A stretch of DNA of 25,674 nt, taken from NCBI GenBank assembly GCA_015680685.1, contig MNCI01028786.1, positions 223,153 through 248,826 on the forward strand, given 5' to 3'. The notes beneath the pieces are model-generated. The model ran no database searches. It worked only from the letters and a program-made list of their open reading frames with translations, and had not been told where the DNA came from. Below, piece by piece: positions 12,201 through 21,791 of this stretch (position 1 is its first letter; each line of letters starts with the position of its first letter). Source of the stretch: Gnetum montanum (lineage: Eukaryota > Streptophyta > Gnetopsida > Gnetales > Gnetaceae). The position numbers and the translations under genes are program-made.

Positions 12201-15200
12201 AACAGCAATGTAAGACCAAATAAATAAATACAATGTTAATGTTGAACTCACTAATGCTCCATTAAATTTCCTTTTGAAAAAAGTAATCTATCGAAGATAC
12301 ATTTGAAAGTTGAAATTCAAACATAGAAAGATGGAATAGATGACTAATAGACAAAATTGTCCTGAATTAACATAAAAATATATTTGAACTATTTTTAATA
12401 CTCTATCACACCCTCTGAAACATTTCTATAAACAGGTTTGAGTCCCTTCTCTTCTTTTTAAGGTGAAACACTGAAAACCAACTTGAAAATTTCATGTAAG
12501 TTAACATATAATGCATAGATGAATATCATCAACAATGCAGAATAAACCAATGAAGACACAGAATGGTATAGATATTTCATACATACATTTATAAATGAAT
12601 GATAGGCAGAGTATTTTACAGTAAGAGATATTTCAGAAATAACACAAGGTCATGTTTGGGGAAAAACATTCTGCTCTTTTAAATAACACTATTAATATAA
12701 AAATCTTGGCAGTATATCTGAAATTACACTGAAATGCATCTTCACAAAACCATCAAAAAACAAATTGAAATAGAATCATAATAAACAAATTAATAACATA
12801 GATAAGAAGAAAATCTGTACCTGAACAATCCATTTACTGAAGCGTGACAGTGTCCAACAAGTAATGCTCCTCACTAATGGATATTTGTCATCAAGAAGAG
12901 GAACCAGGAATGGAACCATCTACATACAGGAAACAAAACAATCAACTGAAAAATGCATATCCATCACTGAAACCGTTTTTTTTTTTTTTTTTTTTTTTAC
13001 GAAATAGTAATTGTAGCATATGTGTTTTTACGAAATGACATATGAAAAGTATGAGAAGCATGCAACATATGTATAAATATTTTTCAGTACCTGCTGCAAG
13101 TATGGCAAAAGACCTTGAATACAACCTTCAGCAACTGCTCCCAGGGCAAGAACTGCAGCTTCCCTTTCCTTCCAGGAAATAGCAGGACTTGAAAGCTTGG
13201 TCTAATCATAAATGGGAAAGAAAATATCAAAATTCATGTTTATTTTAACAAACAGATCTTTTGGTTTCTTACTAAGAATGACTCAAAGAAGACAAAGAAG
13301 ATTTAATTTGAAATGATGATGCATATTGCTTTGTTCCTTGCATGTGCCAGACAGTTTATAAATTCAAGGACTAGCTAACATGTTCCAAAACATCCTAACA
13401 CTCATTGCAGATGTACCAAAAGCACACACCATTTGGATTGCATATAAAAACACATGAAGAATTGTATTTAAAAACATAAACAAAAAACATTATATTGTCG
13501 CAAATAAAAGGAGAACATTGGTGTTGGTTCACCATAACCCTCAAAGAACTGAACTGAATTATTTTATGAAACTGAAACCGACTATTTAATACATCCTTAG
13601 AAACCCAATACTGGATCAGTGGAACAGAATCAATACATATCCTGGGGTCAAAAAACACATCACCAATATAATGGCCTAATACAAAAGGAGACACTTAAAA
13701 CAACTGAACACAAGATCCAACATTATTATTCCATCTGGAAATCCCAGGATCAAGGAATGACCCTAAGACAGTTCTGAAAGATAAGGTTGAAATCACAGAC
13801 TTCCGGATGTGTGGGTGTACATACATTGCTTTCTCCATGACACATTTCTTAGATAACTAAGCACCATCTAATATAAAGGCAATGTTTATTGATCAACCAT
13901 ATATTTATCAACCAACGAAGTTATAAAGATATGCCACCTGAATTAAAGGCAATAGAATTGGCAGAATCTCATCACCAAACACAGTGGAGAGTACATCAAG
14001 TCCAGCAGCACTACACTTTCTCAAATTCCACGAATTGATAATATCATCATCGTCCTGTAAAAAAAAATTTAAAAATTAATTCCTGAAATGGAAAAAAAAA
14101 ACATTGATACTTGCTAATGAAATTTACAATTATTTTGTATCAGCTTAGTAGTACTATGAACCAAGGAACCATGTGGCTAAGGAATAAAGAAGCATTACTG
14201 ATACAATAATAAAATATTTCCAAAATTTTCTTACTACATACTTCGTCTTCTTCATCACGATCTGCACCATGAGCTCTTGACATGCGAAACCGTGGTTTCA
14301 AATCCTATTCAAGGCAGTACAAATCATAGAAATAATGCAGACACCAATCTAAGAATAATGGGAAGATAATAAATTTCATTAAACATAACTCACCTGATCC
14401 CTATCTGGCACGGTTTCATCTATCTAGAATTAAACATAAAGAAAAATACCAAATGTTAACATAACAAACTGAAACAATAAAGGGCTGGCATGAAAAAAAT
14501 CATATAAAGAATGCAAATATGAACCACTATAGCTATCCTCGTACCTCAGCATCAAGAAGTGATTCATCATCGTCTGCGTATACCATGTTGGTTAATAATA
14601 CCTACAAAACAGATAAATAATTTTCAATAACTATGTTTAAAATCATTGACGTACAACTTTATATTGACTTCTACTTCTGGTTTAGGCAAACAGATGTACC
14701 GAAATCAGAGGAGACAAAAAGTCTTTCAAATCATGCGGATCAAGACGAGCTTCACAGTAAGCAGACCTTGTTATCACATTTAGAACAAAATGCAGTAGTC
14801 AGTAACAATATAAAATTACAATAGCAGTAAATTACAATATAAAATTACAATAGTAGATACTTTTAGGTTGTAGTACACACCAGAATTCACAAGCTTCCAA
14901 AGCTACGTCTGGATCCGTGTCACGATTTGCTTGCAACATATATTCTATAACACTTCTCATATGAGGCTGCATATCAAGATTCAACTGAAATATTTGTCAC
15001 AGAAATGACACAAGATCAAACTAAATGAATATATCAAACTATGGCACATACCTGTAAGAAATCAGGACTGACTTCAAGCAACTGAACCAATGCAGCACAG
15101 ACCTGGAACATAAGGAATGAATGTTATTACCACAAACAGGCTTCAGCATGGTGGACCAGAGTATAAATGTCTAATATTAACACATATTCCCTTTCATAAC

Positions 15201-18200
15201 ACAGTTTAAACAAACTGTTAATTAAACTTCCTGATTAAAATGATTATTTAAAAACTCAAAAATAGTTCACTTATCATTAATCCCCTATTTGGTAATTCTT
15301 TTGCCTACAGTTCACTTTATCAAACATGGCATATGAAAGTGTACTTTTTTATACGGCATAAACCAAAAATGATGTGTGCTTGAACAAGAATGCTGTGATT
15401 GGTTTATTACAGGTCTCTAAACCTGACCCAATTAGACTTTGAATTCTTATAGACATGGATGTAAACACATAAATTTTTAAAATAACACAGGTCACTGTTG
15501 CAGAATTCCTTAACCTTGCACATTTTTTGTGTTAAGGTTTGCTCTTTTCTTGCTTTATTGTTGAGTATCTTCTGCTTTCACATGTCAGTGGAAACAGCTG
15601 AGGCAAGTCATCCATGAAGAGAGTTTGAATCCAAAACTCAAAGATAATATGAACCACTATCACCAGCAGTGAAAAAGCTCATTCTATATTGAAAAAGTGT
15701 TGAGTAATGTATTGACAGCTATGATCTTGTTGAGCATCTTCTTGCTTTATTGTTGAGTATCTTCTGCTTTCACATGTCAGTGGAAACAGCTGGGGCACAT
15801 GGTCTAGCCACAAGTCATCCATGAAGAGAGTTTGAATCCAAAACTCAAAGATAATATGAACCACTATAACCAGCAGTGCAAAAGCTCATTCTATATTTCT
15901 CATCCAAGTTCATTCTACATTGAAAAAGCGTTGAATAATGTATTGACAGCTATGATCTTGTTTTAAAGGAATGTTGTTTCCCTTTTCCAAGCATCTCTAG
16001 TATCAATACTTTATTGTACATTTTTATGGAAATTCTGGATTGGAATGTTGAATCTCTTTCAGGAATTTTGGACTTTGAATTCTAGACCTGTGACCCGGCC
16101 ACAATAGATACCAGGAAATATCATTTAAAAATAGAAAACAGAGACTCAACTAATTTACAAACCAGTATTTGACAAGAGACCAAAAATGTTAGCCTTACAA
16201 TCTAGCTTCATTCATAGGAATAATTCCACTATAAGCTACATGGTTAATTAGGGTGATATCTTCTGCAAATAAATAACTAATCAAAGCACACACCACTCCA
16301 ATTTGTTCCATTGTTCTACCAATGATGTGTATGGCAGACCTGAAATCAAATTATAGTTTACTAATCATTCTCTGTTTATTTTCTATCATAATGTCTGTTT
16401 ATCTTCTATCCTAATGAACTTAAAACCCAATTAATTAGATGAATTCACTCGTGTACAAATAAACATTATGCATCATCCTTAATACTAACAAATTAAAATT
16501 AGTACAGAAGTGCAAACACACCAGAAGAGACATCAAACACAAAGGAATTATATTGGTAACCCTGAAAGCATAGACTGAGACAACTTCTAACTGTAACTCC
16601 AGCTGTAAATGTTAAGCAGCTCAATGAAACTTTTTGGCACATGATTACTACTATGACAGTCGACTAAGAGCAGGTGAATTAAAAGAAAAGGAAAAAAGCA
16701 AACTTCAGAATAAAATTATGCTTAAACTATTTAGCAAGAAAAAAAACAGTAACAGCCAGTCATAGTGGGAAGATAGCAAAGAATAGGATGAAATAGGAAC
16801 ACCATCTATATAGCAATGTTGACTTCCTAAGAGGAAAGAATAAGGTCTAGATTTGTGATTGCATCCAAACAAGGGGTTACCATTCTCTTGGCCGAAAAAA
16901 AGGATATTTAAAAAGGACTATGTCTCCATTTTCCAATTTCAAAGTCTTTTGGATGAGAAACAAAAATCAATTAAGTCCACAACAATAATCAATATTTGAA
17001 TCTCAAAAAGCAAACTCCTAGAATAGCATTTTGACCATTTAAAATTTTAAAGCATTTGTGTGATTATTTATTTGTCAAGCCACAGATAAAATAGTATAAC
17101 AGCACACGGATATATATCTCTCATATAGGAAAACACAATTATTTATTGTTAACCCCATTGCTGCATGTTTATATTAAGTCACATACCCAGACATCTATGA
17201 AAACACAAATGTGAACCTACCCCACTCCCCAAAAAATTAAAAATATATATAAATTAGAACTACTAACCAATTTTCTCACTTCAGGTGCTGAATCAGTCGC
17301 AAGACTAAATAGTCCCTGGAGATACTGATCCATTGATAACATCAATGCCTGCATTTATAAAAATATAAATTATAAAAATATAAATCAATTGAAACTTAAC
17401 AATTTCCATTATATTAATTATGTTATTGAATTGAATTTTTCAATATAAATTTTATCCAATTTTACAATATAGTGATGTTAGAACACCTAAACAATACTTA
17501 CTCTAGGCATGAAGACAATAAACTGATTTACAGACCCAAGTGCTAACTTTCTGAGGGATACATGAGACGACCGAAATAACTGCAAAGAAAGGACATAATT
17601 AACCCTAAATGAACATCTTATTGAGCAAAAAATAAAAAGCAAAATTTAAATGCATGAAACATTGAACAGATTATATAATTGGTATCACCTGAAAAAGTCT
17701 AGGTAAAAAGATATTGATAGGCTTCTCTGCTAATCCTGGAACTTCAGCATCTAATTTTTCTGGAATATCTTCACAGATCTACAATAGCAAAACCTTTTTT
17801 TTAATTCTGATAGATGCCAGGAAAACAAATCTAAAATTAAATTGAATGTGAGCAGTCTTGTCATTAAAATGGGATAAACATGAGGGGTGTAAAATCAAAA
17901 GCAACAGCAATGCACTCAATAACAATAAATAACAATAAATTCTCGTAAAAATCATTCTTCAGAAACTCTACACAAAAAATTATACCAAGGCATAAAAATT
18001 TAAAACAAATCGTAAAATTAGCTGTGAATATATAAATTAGTCAAATAACACTGACAGTTACCTTTGATAATGCATCAAGGGCACCTTCCATATGATTAAA
18101 GTCATTGCTATCCAAGCACTGAACCAGCAAATGCAGCAACTCAGGCCATCCTTGAACATGATCCTGTTGAAGAACAACAGTAATTACAGTTCCCACGGTA

Positions 18201-19617
18201 GAACGTAGATGCCTATCAGGTGCTCCCAAGCAAACAAGAAGCTCTGATTTGATATACTGTTGATAAGAAGGATTCATTTGACAGTATGTTGTTTTCAAAT
18301 TGTTTTTCAATAACAAGCCAGCTGCCTGTCGAACTTCAACCGACTTCCCCTGCATTAATAAAATATTTTCAAATTTAAAAACTACAAATGAACTTGAACG
18401 CTGATATGCATTCAGTGCTAACCAATTTACAAGTAACTTCAAATTTTTTAATACAAAAAATAACATAGAAATAGCCAATCTCACCAGTAGTTTCCTTACC
18501 TTATTTACTTCAAGAAAGCTTTTACAGACTAATAAATTCAGGGTTCACAGGATTACAAAGATAAACAACAAAGGAAGACCAAGAAGTTGTTGCAGGGAAA
18601 CCATAAATCTGAAAAGTCAACCAGTACTCAAAACGTCTAAGGTATAGGATACCTAAAGGAAGTCATAACTAGGTGAAATATACTCGTGAATCCATAATCA
18701 CAAGTTAAAATTATAGAGTTTACTTGAATGGTTTAGTCACACGGAATACATTCAAACCTATTCAAAAATAGAGAAACTTTAAAGTAGAATTACATAACAA
18801 CTGTAACCAATTTTAGTTAATGAAAATTTATGATCCTAACAGTAATCTGCGATATTTTACTCTACCAATACGTAATATTAACTTTTCCAGACTCAAGCAT
18901 GAATTTAGAATAGTATCTTTATTACTTTTTATCAATTCAAGGCATTGTTTCCATCCTAAAAGCATAGCCCGGTAACCTTTTCTTTTCTTTTTTTCCCTTT
19001 TCTTTTTATGCTTCCAAACACCAAAGATGGTAGTCAGTAAACAAAAACCTGAATCCTTAATTGCAAAACATAAACTTAATCATTATGCTATCTGCTATAC
19101 CATTCAATATAAAAGGCAATGAAGCTACACACCGCCTAAAATGACCTGGGAATAATGCATAAAGTATTAACAAACAAAATATTTAAGTGTGTTAACAACG
19201 CGGTACTTTCTGATATTTATCAATTGTGACTGTTAATTAAACAAAAGTATCCAAACAAAAATCTTCAAAGACAGTCTTTTGTAAACATAGGTAATTCACC
19301 GCGGAAATGTTGATGCTAGCAAAAGCTATGGAGTTCACGGAAAAGTATGAGAAGGGTAACAAATGGAAGCCTTTTACGGAGCTAACGATCTGCACATATA
19401 CAAATATACATTTAGATAAACAGGATTTAAAAAGCACCTCTGCTCTAGCAAGTATGAAAACCAGATAATTGTTGAAATCAGGGAGCTGGCAATACTGCTG
19501 CACTTGTTCCCAAATTCGAGCCTGATTGGATGTGGGAGACCTGTACTCTTCCAGAAGTCCGCAGATCTCTCTAAAGCCTTCCTCTTTGGGCTGCCACAGC
19601 GCTTGAGCCATCGCCAT
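253..19617 (-). CDS. TRN1: Transportin-1 (karyopherin/importin beta-2), 29 coding exons, intact
   Basis: HEAT-repeat nuclear import receptor. It carries PY-NLS cargoes through the nuclear pore and releases them on RanGTP binding. Exons 1-29, low-high: 19438-19617, 18062-18349, 17689-17778, 17502-17579, 17268-17348, 15052-15102, 14881-14984, 14700-14766, 14545-14601, 14394-14423, 14242-14304, 13938-14054, 13091-13201, 12821-12919, 11489-11614, 11308-11382, 4291-4362, 3894-4004, 2781-2864, 2579-2686, 1768-1869, 1590-1652, 1413-1487, 1260-1331, 1031-1155, 724-775, 580-648, 418-477, 253-333. All introns are GT-AG and the joined frame is open for about 896 codons. Diagnostic segments: [16 protein letters not shown] (exon 1), [15 protein letters not shown] (exon 2), CWTLSRF near residue 460 and NNACWAIGE near 735 (the Trp positions that contact PY-NLS in the animal protein), [19 protein letters not shown] (exon 15), RPWCIALR (exon 25), C-terminus KEKLLIYGV. 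The acidic H8 loop spans about residues 320-368. The ATG at 19617 has A at -3 and G at +4 and is the first in-frame ATG. The gene symbol is by family membership; whether this is the only paralogue is unknown. Confidence 0.96.
1870..2578 (-). other. Intron 20 of transportin (709 nt)
   Basis: AT-rich intron between exons 20 and 21 with GT and AG borders. Short open frames on both strands (about 2150-2376) show no recognisable domain or codon pattern. I see no mobile element in it. Confidence 0.85.
2879..2899. repeat. Target-site duplication, tail-side copy
   Basis: It contains GAACGTTGGATCTTTTCT and pairs with 3149-3169, which reads GAACATTGGATCTTTTCT at the same place. Two transitions separate the 21-bp copies. 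On the minus strand it lies only 14 nt upstream of exon 19. Confidence 0.7.
2900..3148 (-). mobile_element. Short retroposed insert (LINE 3' end or retrocopy) with A-rich tail
   Basis: On the minus strand the insert begins near 3148 with GC-richer sequence. It ends in an A-rich tail of mixed A and AAAAG-type runs (complement of 2900-2937), and internal A/T homopolymers lie near 2982-2990. It is bounded by near-identical 21-bp repeats at 2879-2899 and 3149-3169 (19 of 21 match), as expected of a target-site duplication made by LINE-type target-primed reverse transcription. Its composition differs from the surrounding intron. I do not recognise the source: it may be the 3' end of a 5'-truncated LINE or a retroposed transcript. 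It lies in the same orientation as the host gene. Confidence 0.7.
3149..3169. repeat. Target-site duplication, 5'-side copy
   Basis: Partner of 2879-2899, matching at 19 of 21 positions. Together they bracket the A-tailed insert in intron 18. Confidence 0.7.
4363..4699 (-). other. Intron 16, part between exon 17 and the LINE
   Basis: AT-rich intron sequence next to the 3' splice site of intron 16 (TTCTGCAG before AGG at 4362). Nothing is recognisable. The border with the LINE is placed by the abrupt rise in GC near 4700-4720 and is uncertain by some tens of bases. Confidence 0.7.
5559..5600 (+). other. CCHC zinc knuckle of LINE ORF1
   Basis: Encodes [14 protein letters not shown], a CX2CX4HX4C retroviral-type zinc finger. 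In L1 ORF1 proteins this motif binds the element RNA. It reads cleanly here although the flanking frame has stops. Confidence 0.85.
5723..5866. other. Assembly gap (144 N)
   Basis: A run of N between the zinc knuckle and the C-terminal part of LINE ORF1. Its true length is unknown, so the reading-frame relation across it cannot be judged. Confidence 1.
6097..10337 (+). pseudogene. LINE ORF2: endonuclease, reverse transcriptase, zf-RVT, C-terminal extension
   Basis: ORF2 nicks target DNA and copies the element RNA. From the ATG at 6097 one frame runs to about 8630, then shifts by one near 8600-8640 and continues to 10337. Endonuclease: [19 protein letters not shown] near 6482, SDHRSLV near 6730. 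Reverse transcriptase: [13 protein letters not shown] (about 7408), [31 protein letters not shown] (about 8092), [15 protein letters not shown]. zf-[21 protein letters not shown] (about 8975). Interrupting stops: TAG at 6241, 6421, 7276, 8380, 8856, 9201, 9588 and 10335; TGA at 6661 and 8248; TAA at 8629. The normally invariant Gly before DFN and before PDG is Arg (AGG) in both places, fitting G-to-A changes. No RNase H domain is visible. Confidence 0.9.
9234..10337 (+). other. C-terminal extension of LINE ORF2: unknown domain, basic stretch, coiled coil
   Basis: After zf-RVT the frame runs on for about 370 codons, with one TAG at 9588. Section one (about 9280-9790) contains [20 protein letters not shown] and, later, [17 protein letters not shown] and [10 protein letters not shown]. 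Its order of motifs resembles the 'putative plant transposon protein' (Transposase_32/Athila ORF-like) regions of plant Gypsy elements. That likeness is from memory and tentative. Section two (about 9810-9960) is Pro-rich and then basic ([13 protein letters not shown]-like). Section three (about 9970-10330) is Glu/Gln/Arg/Ala-rich with heptad spacing, a long coiled coil. Beyond 10337 the frame stays open for another 40 or so codons, so the true end is unsure. Confidence 0.6.
10338..10886 (+). other. LINE 3' region
   Basis: Between the last ORF2 stop and the A tail. The first 290 bp are still GC-rich and may be residual coding sequence, with only a few stops in the ORF2 frame. Then come a 20-base C run, a two-copy repeat, and AT-rich sequence leading to the tail. 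Confidence 0.6.
10658..10732 (+). repeat. C20 run plus two-copy 27/28-bp repeat with a G6/C6 hairpin
   Basis: C20 at 10658-10677 is followed by copies at 10678-10704 and 10705-10732. Each reads AGCC(A/G)GTGTTTT(G/A), a G run, TG, then a C run. Each copy contains the self-complementary GGGGGGTGCCCCCC and could fold as a short strong hairpin. Copy number and homopolymer length may be unreliable in assembly. Confidence 0.85.
10887..10899 (+). repeat. LINE poly(A) tail (A13)
   Basis: Thirteen A residues after TTCCTC, where the LINE-like sequence gives way to AT-rich intron. It marks the 3' end of the element and confirms its plus orientation. Confidence 0.8.
10900..11307 (-). other. Intron 16, part between exon 16 and the LINE
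   Basis: AT-rich intron sequence next to the 5' splice site of intron 16 (CAG before GTAATAG, exon 16 ending at 11308). Nothing else is recognisable. Confidence 0.75.
11615..12820 (-). other. Intron 14 of transportin (1206 nt)
   Basis: AT-rich intron with GT-AG borders between exons 14 and 15. I see no coding region or mobile element in it. Confidence 0.85.
12976..12998 (-). repeat. T23 run in intron 13
   Basis: A homopolymer of 23 T on the plus strand (A on the gene strand). The sequence just after it, TTTTTACGAAAT, recurs about 30 bp further on, hinting at local slippage. No flanking duplication marks it as a retroposon tail. Confidence 0.8.
13202..13937 (-). other. Intron 12 of transportin (736 nt)
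   Basis: AT-rich intron between exons 12 and 13. A 99-codon minus-strand open frame at 13395-13694 shows no family resemblance and is treated as chance. Confidence 0.85.
14242..14601 (-). other. TRN1: Exons 9-11 of transportin: acidic H8 loop
   Basis: Three short exons (14545-14601, 14394-14423, 14242-14304) encode most of the acidic linker between HEAT repeats. It runs from [12 protein letters not shown] through PDRDQDLKPRF to DRDEEDE and continues into the DDDD start of exon 12. In the family this loop couples RanGTP binding to cargo release. The exons are 57, 30 and 63 nt, all multiples of three with phase-0 borders, so each could be skipped without a frameshift. The loop is visible in the sequence; its role is family knowledge; alternative splicing here is only a possibility. 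Confidence 0.85.
15103..17267 (-). other. Intron 5 of transportin (2165 nt)
   Basis: The second longest intron, between exons 5 and 6, with GT-AG borders. Apart from the tandem duplication at 15547-15962 it is AT-rich sequence without recognisable genes or elements. Confidence 0.85.
15547..15962. repeat. Two-copy tandem duplication of about 200 bp in intron 5
   Basis: Copy A (about 15547-15731) and copy B (about 15739-15962) share long identical blocks, for example GTATCTTCTGCTTTCACATG and GAGAGTTTGAATCCAAAACT, and both end in CAGCTATGATCTTGTT. Copy B is longer by two segments (about 15 and 22 bp). Each segment is bordered by a short repeat in copy B, so copy A probably lost them. Confidence 0.92.
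18350..19437 (-). other. Intron 1 of transportin (1088 nt)
   Basis: Long first intron, with donor GAG|GTGC after exon 1 and acceptor TGCAG before GGG AAG TCG. It has a pyrimidine-rich stretch near 18978-19005 on the plus strand. No coding region is seen. Confidence 0.88.
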
Positions 19618-20040
19618 TCTGTTACTCCAACAACACGCTTGCCAGTCCAATTCTCAAATACAAACAGACCTATTCATCCAATCCACGGATTCCCACTTTT
19701 CCACGCAAACCGATCCTTTTATCTGATAAAGCACGTACTCGGATTGAAAAAATACGTAGATCGATGTTTCTGTGCCGGGAACTGCCGAAGTCAGCTCAGC
19801 TCCCGAAGATGGAAACCCCAGGAGATGAAAGGCTTGGTATATTTGAAAAAAGAAAAAACGAAAACGAAAACTATGACGATTGATGGCGAACGTGAACAAT
19901 GTTCGTCTATGCTTAATGGCAATGCAGATACAGGAAACTATGGAAGATCGATAGAATGCCTGCAACTGTTCTTCTCCTTCCTCTTCTTCTTAGCTTTGCT
20001 TTTTCGAGTTCTCTGTGAATGCTGAAGCCGGGTCTCGCAT
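19618..20040 (-). promoter_or_regulatory. 5' leader and proximal promoter region of transportin
   Basis: Sequence upstream of the ATG at 19617, read on the minus strand. It is less AT-rich than the introns. It includes a purine-rich patch near 19975-19995 and a purine/pyrimidine-biased patch near 19845-19870. I cannot place the transcription start or exclude a leader intron. Confidence 0.4.
19654..19677 (-). promoter_or_regulatory. Possible 7-codon upstream ORF
   Basis: On the minus strand an ATG at 19675-19677 opens a 7-codon frame (MNRSVCI, then TGA). It ends 36 nt before the transportin ATG. If it is in the mRNA it could lower initiation at the main start. It is short enough to be chance. 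Confidence 0.35.
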
Positions 20041-20433
20041 CAATTGGTTTCGGGTTTATTGTGTGAACAGTCTTCCCTATCACGCGTCTGATTTGATTCG
20101 GAAGAAGATGTTGCTATAAACAATTGGAATTGCAAAGGATAATGAACGTGTAATGGTATTCTGGGTTATTGATGCCAAGACCGTTGAAGGGCAAATATTA
20201 ACGGCGGTGCTTTTGCGTCAAAACATGTTAACCTGATTATTGTGCCCAATGGGCAACCAGAAAAAGCAGATGGAGACGGCGTCTAAGATATTTTATATTT
20301 TAACTAAGAATCTGTAATAACACGAACTTTGTGCATAAGTTGGGGTGTATCAAACCGAAATTTATTTTTATTTTTTAACTAGATAGATACTTTTAAGACA
20401 TAGACAACCAGCTATGTTAATAGGACGATCTGT

Positions 20434-20495
20434 CTAAATATGTTGGGATTTACTTTTTGGGGTCCGACACCCCCCCCCTAAATATGTTGGGATTT
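20434..20495. repeat. 18-bp direct repeat, 44 bp apart
   Basis: CTAAATATGTTGGGATTT occurs at 20434-20451 and again at 20478-20495, separated by a GC-richer spacer ending in a C run. It could be footprints of a small insertion or a simple local duplication. Confidence 0.85.
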
Positions 20496-20835
20496 CGGAT
20501 TTTTTTTCAATATATTTATTAAAAATAAAAATCTAAAGTACAAAAGCAGATGAAAACTGTAGAGAAGAGGACGTATTTTTTTTTTTCTTTCCTTTACTTA
20601 TTTTGGCTGAGGCTGACTATCGCAAATAATGTTTTGTCTATGATGCTTAAGGAGTTTAGGGAGCTTTTATGGGCCAAAAAATATTTTGCCCATAATGCTT
20701 TAGGGAGAGTGTATGCGTGATGCTAATAATATTACATTTATAAAGCTAACATATTTGCTCAAAACAAATCAACAACTTTTATGTTTGCATAAGAAAGGAA
20801 ATTTTGAAGTGAAGCATACATGGAAAACAACAACC

Positions 20836-20919
20836 CATGAAAGTTCAAAAATACTTTGTAACACAAGATTTAGTATTCATGAGAATTCAAAAATATTTTG
20901 AAACACAAGATTTATTATC
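20836..20919. repeat. 42-bp tandem duplication
   Basis: Two adjacent 42-bp units at 20836-20877 and 20878-20919 match at about 36 of 42 positions, both built around TTCAAAAATA and ACACAAGATTTA. Confidence 0.85.
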
Positions 20920-21069
20920 AAACTTGGAATTTGTTATCCTTCTCATCATGCAATCGAAGTAGCAATCTAACTAAACTTATAATGGAATGCATTGATGAAT
21001 TACAATTCAATACACACTTTTCTTTTTTCTTTTTCTTTTTTTTGTCAATAACATAACTTGGGGTTAAAC

Positions 21070-21264
21070 AATGAGGTGTTAACCTAGTGGTAAGACTTTA
21101 ATTTGAAAATTCCAAGTCTTGGATTTAATTTTGGTAGGAAATGTTGAGTTAAAAAGTTCTAATTGGACTATGTATTTTTAGGTTTGCCTATATTATAATT
21201 ATTTAAATTAGGGTTAAGAAAAACATTTAATAGCATTAGGTGGATCATAAATCTTTTTTTTTTT
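21070..21264 (+). mobile_element. tRNA-derived SINE-like element, copy 1
   Basis: It starts at AATGAGGTGTTAACCTAGTGG. That includes an A-box-like TAACCTAGTGGTAAG, followed about 45 bp on by GGATTTAATTTT, a decayed B box (compare GGTTCGANTCC). It ends in GGATCATAAATC and a T run. A second copy at 21792-21972 shares the A box, B box, an internal TATTATAATTATTT-like block and the GGATCATAA end, which makes this a dispersed family rather than a lone match. Confidence 0.55.
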
Positions 21265-21319
21265 CAAATAATTATAAGTATCTATAATTGTAGATCCTTG
21301 TTGCTTAAGTCAAAGAGCT

Positions 21320-21403
21320 GGTTCAGGCCTAGGCACAACCACTCAAAGAGATTAGGCTTTTGCTCATCTACCAACCCTCTCAGACCCTGCTTAGTGGGAC
21401 GCG
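21320..21403 (-). repeat. Fragment resembling a plant SINE, antisense
   Basis: The reverse complement begins GCGTCCCACTAAGCAGGGTC and continues GAGAGGGTTGG, with GTGCC and CCTGAACC near its end. It recalls the GTCCCACTTAG / GGGTCTGGGGAGGGT blocks common in plant SINE-related repeats. It is from recall only and the fragment is diverged. Confidence 0.3.
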
Positions 21404-21453
21404 TGATGATAAGTACCTTTAATTTTGGATAAGAGGCCAATTACCAGCCCCAT

Positions 21454-21512
21454 CCAAGAGAGTCCTTGTAAAATAATTTTATCATAGTAATAATGAGGGG
21501 AAGCTCTCTTGG
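21454..21512. repeat. 9-bp inverted repeat (CCAAGAGAG / CTCTCTTGG)
   Basis: Perfect 9-bp arms at 21454-21462 and 21504-21512 in AT-rich intergenic DNA. No transposon features accompany them. The 21265-21791 stretch otherwise holds only the SINE-like fragment and nothing recognisable. Confidence 0.5.
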
Positions 21513-21791
21513 TTACTTTTTTTTTGTTGGTCTTTACCGTGGTAAATAAATTATTATTATCATAATGCTAGAATAAGACATGAACTTTTTCGCGAGAATT
21601 ATTATTTGCACTAGTCCAACTACTTTGTAACTTGGACTTTGTTCTTGAAAAATCAATTCTTAGTAAATCAATTTGAGATTTGTTTAATGTGAAAAGCATA
21701 AAAAAATTCTCTCAACGAAATAATAGATATATATTTTAAATATATGGCTAAACTAGTGCATATAGTTAACGCACTACTTTCTTCTTCTAAT

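Larger units (their letters stand above)
20041..21069. other. Intergenic region upstream of transportin
   Basis: About 1 kb of AT-rich sequence with no recognisable gene. It contains a spaced 18-bp direct repeat (20434-20495), a 42-bp tandem duplication (20836-20919) and several T or C runs. Confidence 0.7.

Noticed and set aside
19618-19650. Longer transportin N-terminus starting at 19650
   Set aside because: The codon there is TTG, not ATG. The first ATG in frame is at 19617 and matches the family start region.
19504-20025. 173-codon plus-strand open frame over exon 1 and the leader
   Set aside because: It overlaps exon 1 of transportin in antisense, and its composition follows the gene strand and leader. 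There is no recognisable domain.
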